The notes below the pieces were generated by a model. The model saw only the letters and a program-made list of their open reading frames with translations, did no database searches and was not told the DNA's origin. A stretch of DNA of 8,208 nt. Origin: Thermoanaerobaculales bacterium (lineage in GTDB: Bacteria > Acidobacteriota > Thermoanaerobaculia > Thermoanaerobaculales > Sulfomarinibacteraceae). Shown here one piece after another: positions 7,254-8,208 of this stretch. Both the position numbers and the translations under genes were made by a program. Positions within the stretch are counted from its first letter, which is position 1, and each line of letters starts with the position of its first letter. The DNA is taken from contig JALOKS010000217.1 of NCBI GenBank assembly GCA_025456385.1, positions 1-8,208 on the forward strand, written 5' to 3'.

Positions 7254-7259
7254 ATTGTA
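7254..7259 (-). promoter_or_regulatory. Candidate -10 box for the PpsR-type gene
   Basis: TACAAT on the minus strand (7259-7254) is one base from TATAAT. It would place transcription start near 7247, giving a leader of about 43 bases before GTG 7204. No -35 match is visible 16-18 bases upstream, where the GC hairpin lies. An activator-dependent or weak promoter is possible. Confidence 0.3.
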
Positions 7260-7284
7260 GCCCGCGCCGCGTGACGCGGCGGGC
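7260..7284 (-). terminator. GC hairpin downstream of the Cys-rich protein gene
   Basis: GCCCG (7260-7264) and CCGCG (7267-7271) pair with CGGGC (7280-7284) and CGCGG (7275-7279). There is a 2-base bulge (7265-7266) and a 3-base loop TGA. It begins about 24 bases past the stop of the minus-strand gene at 7308 and just before the -10 candidate of the next gene, so a terminator separating two transcription units is plausible. There is no T-run. Confidence 0.4.
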
Positions 7285-7307
7285 CTCCGGATTCCGAGCG
7301 CTCCCCG

Positions 7308-7979
7308 CTAGGGGTTCACAACGCAGTCCTCGAGAGACATCCCGAAGCGGCCGAGGAAGCGATCGAGCTCGTCCACGCAGCCCTCGACGAGGGCTTCGAA
7401 GCGCCGCAGATCGATGACGCTGCCATCGTTGACCTGTTCGTACATGCTGAAGTCGCCGCCCTTGCCCTCGACATCGTCGCTGCCCGTCCAGCTGCACGAG
7501 GCGGACGCGCTCGCGAAGCCGTCTCCAGGGTACTGGCTCCAGCCCGTCGAGAGCTGGACGAAGGGGGTGCTGAAGTCCGGGCCGACGACGTTGACGAAGA
7601 GCCCGAGCTCACCGCTGTCGTACACCACGCAGCCGCCCGGCTCCCAGCCCGGCGGCAGGAAGGCCGGGTCGTTCCACCCGAGCGCACACGGGCAGCTGAC
7701 GGGCTCGGCCGCAACGCAGGGCGGTTGCTTCCCCTCACTGAGATCGAGGAAACGCGCGAGCGCCCGCTCACAGGCCCTGGGCGACGCCGGATGGTCCGCG
7801 GCGTCGCAGTCGAGGGACTCGCAGTAGGTGTGGCACGCGGCGTAGGCCGAGCCGATGAGGCCGGCACCGTCGCACACCGAGCCCCCGTTCCGGCCGTTGC
7901 CGTTGCCCGCCGCCGCAGGGACCCCACCGAGGGCGAGAGCACCGATCGCGAGCCCGCAAGCCATGAAAGATCTGACCAT
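7308..7979 (-). CDS. Secreted Cys-rich protein with CxxxYCExxDC motif, function unknown
   Basis: A 223-residue protein of unknown function. Residues 1-24 are a clear Sec signal peptide (MVRSF, then a hydrophobic Ala/Leu/Gly core, then PAAA). The mature part has 12 cysteines at 36, 49, 53, 58, 70, 88, 96, 98, 117, 162, 201 and 219. The even number suggests up to six disulfides outside the cytoplasm. Residues 36-88 form a compact block, C-x12-C-x3-C-x4-C-x11-C-x17-C, including CHTYCESLDC. Similar blocks occur in secreted proteins of Acidobacteriota and other deep Gram-negative lineages, from general recollection rather than a search. The rest has Trp/Pro/Gly-rich turns and an acidic C-terminal helix. 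There are no transmembrane segments after the signal, no lipobox (Cys8 lies within the signal) and no catalytic motif recognised. The start at 7979 is fixed by GGAGGTGA just upstream; an in-frame ATG at 8009 would bury the signal behind a charged extension. Confidence 0.8.
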   Translation of the reverse strand: MVRSFMACGLAIGALALGGVPAAAGNGNGRNGGSVCDGAGLIGSAYAACHTYCESLDCDAADHPASPRACERALARFLDLSEGKQPPCVAAEPVSCPCALGWNDPAFLPPGWEPGGCVVYDSGELGLFVNVVGPDFSTPFVQLSTGWSQYPGDGFASASASCSWTGSDDVEGKGGDFSMYEQVNDGSVIDLRRFEALVEGCVDELDRFLGRFGMSLEDCVVNP

Positions 7980-7983
7980 CTCG

Positions 7984-7991
7984 TCACCTCC
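7984..7991 (-). promoter_or_regulatory. Shine-Dalgarno site of the Cys-rich protein gene
   Basis: GGAGGTGA on the minus strand (7991-7984) lies four bases before ATG 7979-7977 (seven from the GGAGG core). It is the same octamer as at the S9 peptidase gene, and decides against the ATG at 8009. Confidence 0.75.
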
Positions 7992-8028
7992 CTCGTGTCG
8001 CGTCGGCAATCCGCCCAGAAACGCGACG

Positions 8029-8057
8029 ATCGTATCATCCTACGACAAAGACTGCAA
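8029..8057 (-). promoter_or_regulatory. Sigma70-like promoter with extended -10 for the Cys-rich protein gene
   Basis: On the minus strand TTGCAG (8057-8052) is followed after exactly 17 bases by TACGAT (8034-8029). TGA directly precedes the -10 box, giving an extended TGnTACGAT. Start of transcription would be near 8022, about 43 bases before the ATG. The surrounding stretch is clearly less GC-rich than the genes. Confidence 0.5.
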
Positions 8058-8122
8058 CATCTGCCGAGAGTTCGAGACGTGGTGCTCGTCATCTCTAGGT
8101 GAAATTTTACTACCACGAGATC

Positions 8123-8208
8123 TCAGGGGCTCGGCGGCAGCTCCGGGGCTTCCACGGCGAGGGCAGCCGCGTCGGCGGCGATGGCGGCGGCGATCCCCTC
8201 CGCCGAGC
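8123..8208 (-). CDS. C-terminal 27 codons of an unidentified protein, cut by the window edge
   Basis: On the minus strand an open frame enters from the right edge and stops at TGA 8125-8123. It encodes an Ala-rich tail ending in APELPPSP. First positions are mostly G and third positions almost all G or C, the pattern of real genes here, while the frame on the opposite strand gives a Gly/Arg-rich product. The AT-rich stretch from 8101 to 8122 begins right after the stop, as expected for an intergenic border. Too short to identify. Its transcript would run toward the Cys-rich gene, but that gene has its own promoter. Confidence 0.5.
   Translation of the reverse strand, partial: SAEGIAAAIAADAAALAVEAPELPPSP

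Noticed and set aside
7205..7255. ATG 7255 as the start of the PpsR-type gene
   Set aside because: No SD, it sits inside a TACAAT promoter-like box, and the extra 17 residues are absent from the usual family length.
8099..8208. Plus-strand frame from GTG 8099 to the right edge
   Set aside because: Gly/Arg-rich product with no SD; the minus-strand frame over the same bases has real-gene codon bias and a sensible C-terminus.
1..8208. CRISPR arrays, tRNA or rRNA genes, insertion sequences, integrase or attachment sites
   Set aside because: No regularly spaced repeats, cloverleaf sequences, transposase motifs or terminal repeats were seen on either strand.

Overview
The window is a GC-rich bacterial chromosomal segment from a Gram-negative organism. 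The support is an outer-membrane beta-barrel protein ending in Phe, several Sec signal peptides, and GC at nearly every third codon position. The gene set is a long-form (ICL2-type) isocitrate lyase, a secreted S9 peptidase with a beta-propeller, an alginate-export-like porin, a PPDK/PEP-synthase regulatory protein and a secreted Cys-rich protein with a CxxxYCExxDC motif. This would fit an Acidobacteriota-like or other deep Gram-negative heterotroph, but the assignment is inference; no rRNA or marker gene is present.

Layout: (1) 1-2778 (+) is one reading frame, open at the left edge. It joins the C-terminal part of a malate synthase to a complete ICL2-type isocitrate lyase. (2) 2779-2959 is a short gap holding a coding-like 40-codon fragment and a strong GC hairpin. 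(3) 2960-4904 (-) is a secreted S9 prolyl-oligopeptidase-family gene, frameshifted just after its catalytic serine. (4) 4905-5075 is a divergent intergenic region with a small hairpin, a weak promoter candidate and strong Shine-Dalgarno (SD) sites at both edges. (5) 5076-6359 (+) is an outer-membrane porin of the alginate-export type. (6) 6354-6373 is a perfect hairpin that contains the stop codons of both convergent genes. (7) 6368-7204 (-) is a PpsR/PDRP-type bifunctional kinase/pyrophosphorylase, most likely starting at GTG. (8) 7308-7979 (-) is a secreted protein with 12 cysteines in its mature part, behind a recognisable promoter. (9) 8123-8208 (-) is the last 27 codons of another minus-strand gene cut by the window edge.

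The metabolic theme is growth on C2 units. The fused enzyme carries the two glyoxylate-shunt activities, and PpsR-type proteins control the pyruvate-to-PEP step needed for gluconeogenesis from the malate it makes. The peptidase, porin and Cys-rich protein act in the envelope or outside the cell. The strongest point for follow-up is the malate synthase-isocitrate lyase fusion, with malate synthase at the N-terminal side and an ICL2-type C-terminal domain at the other end.
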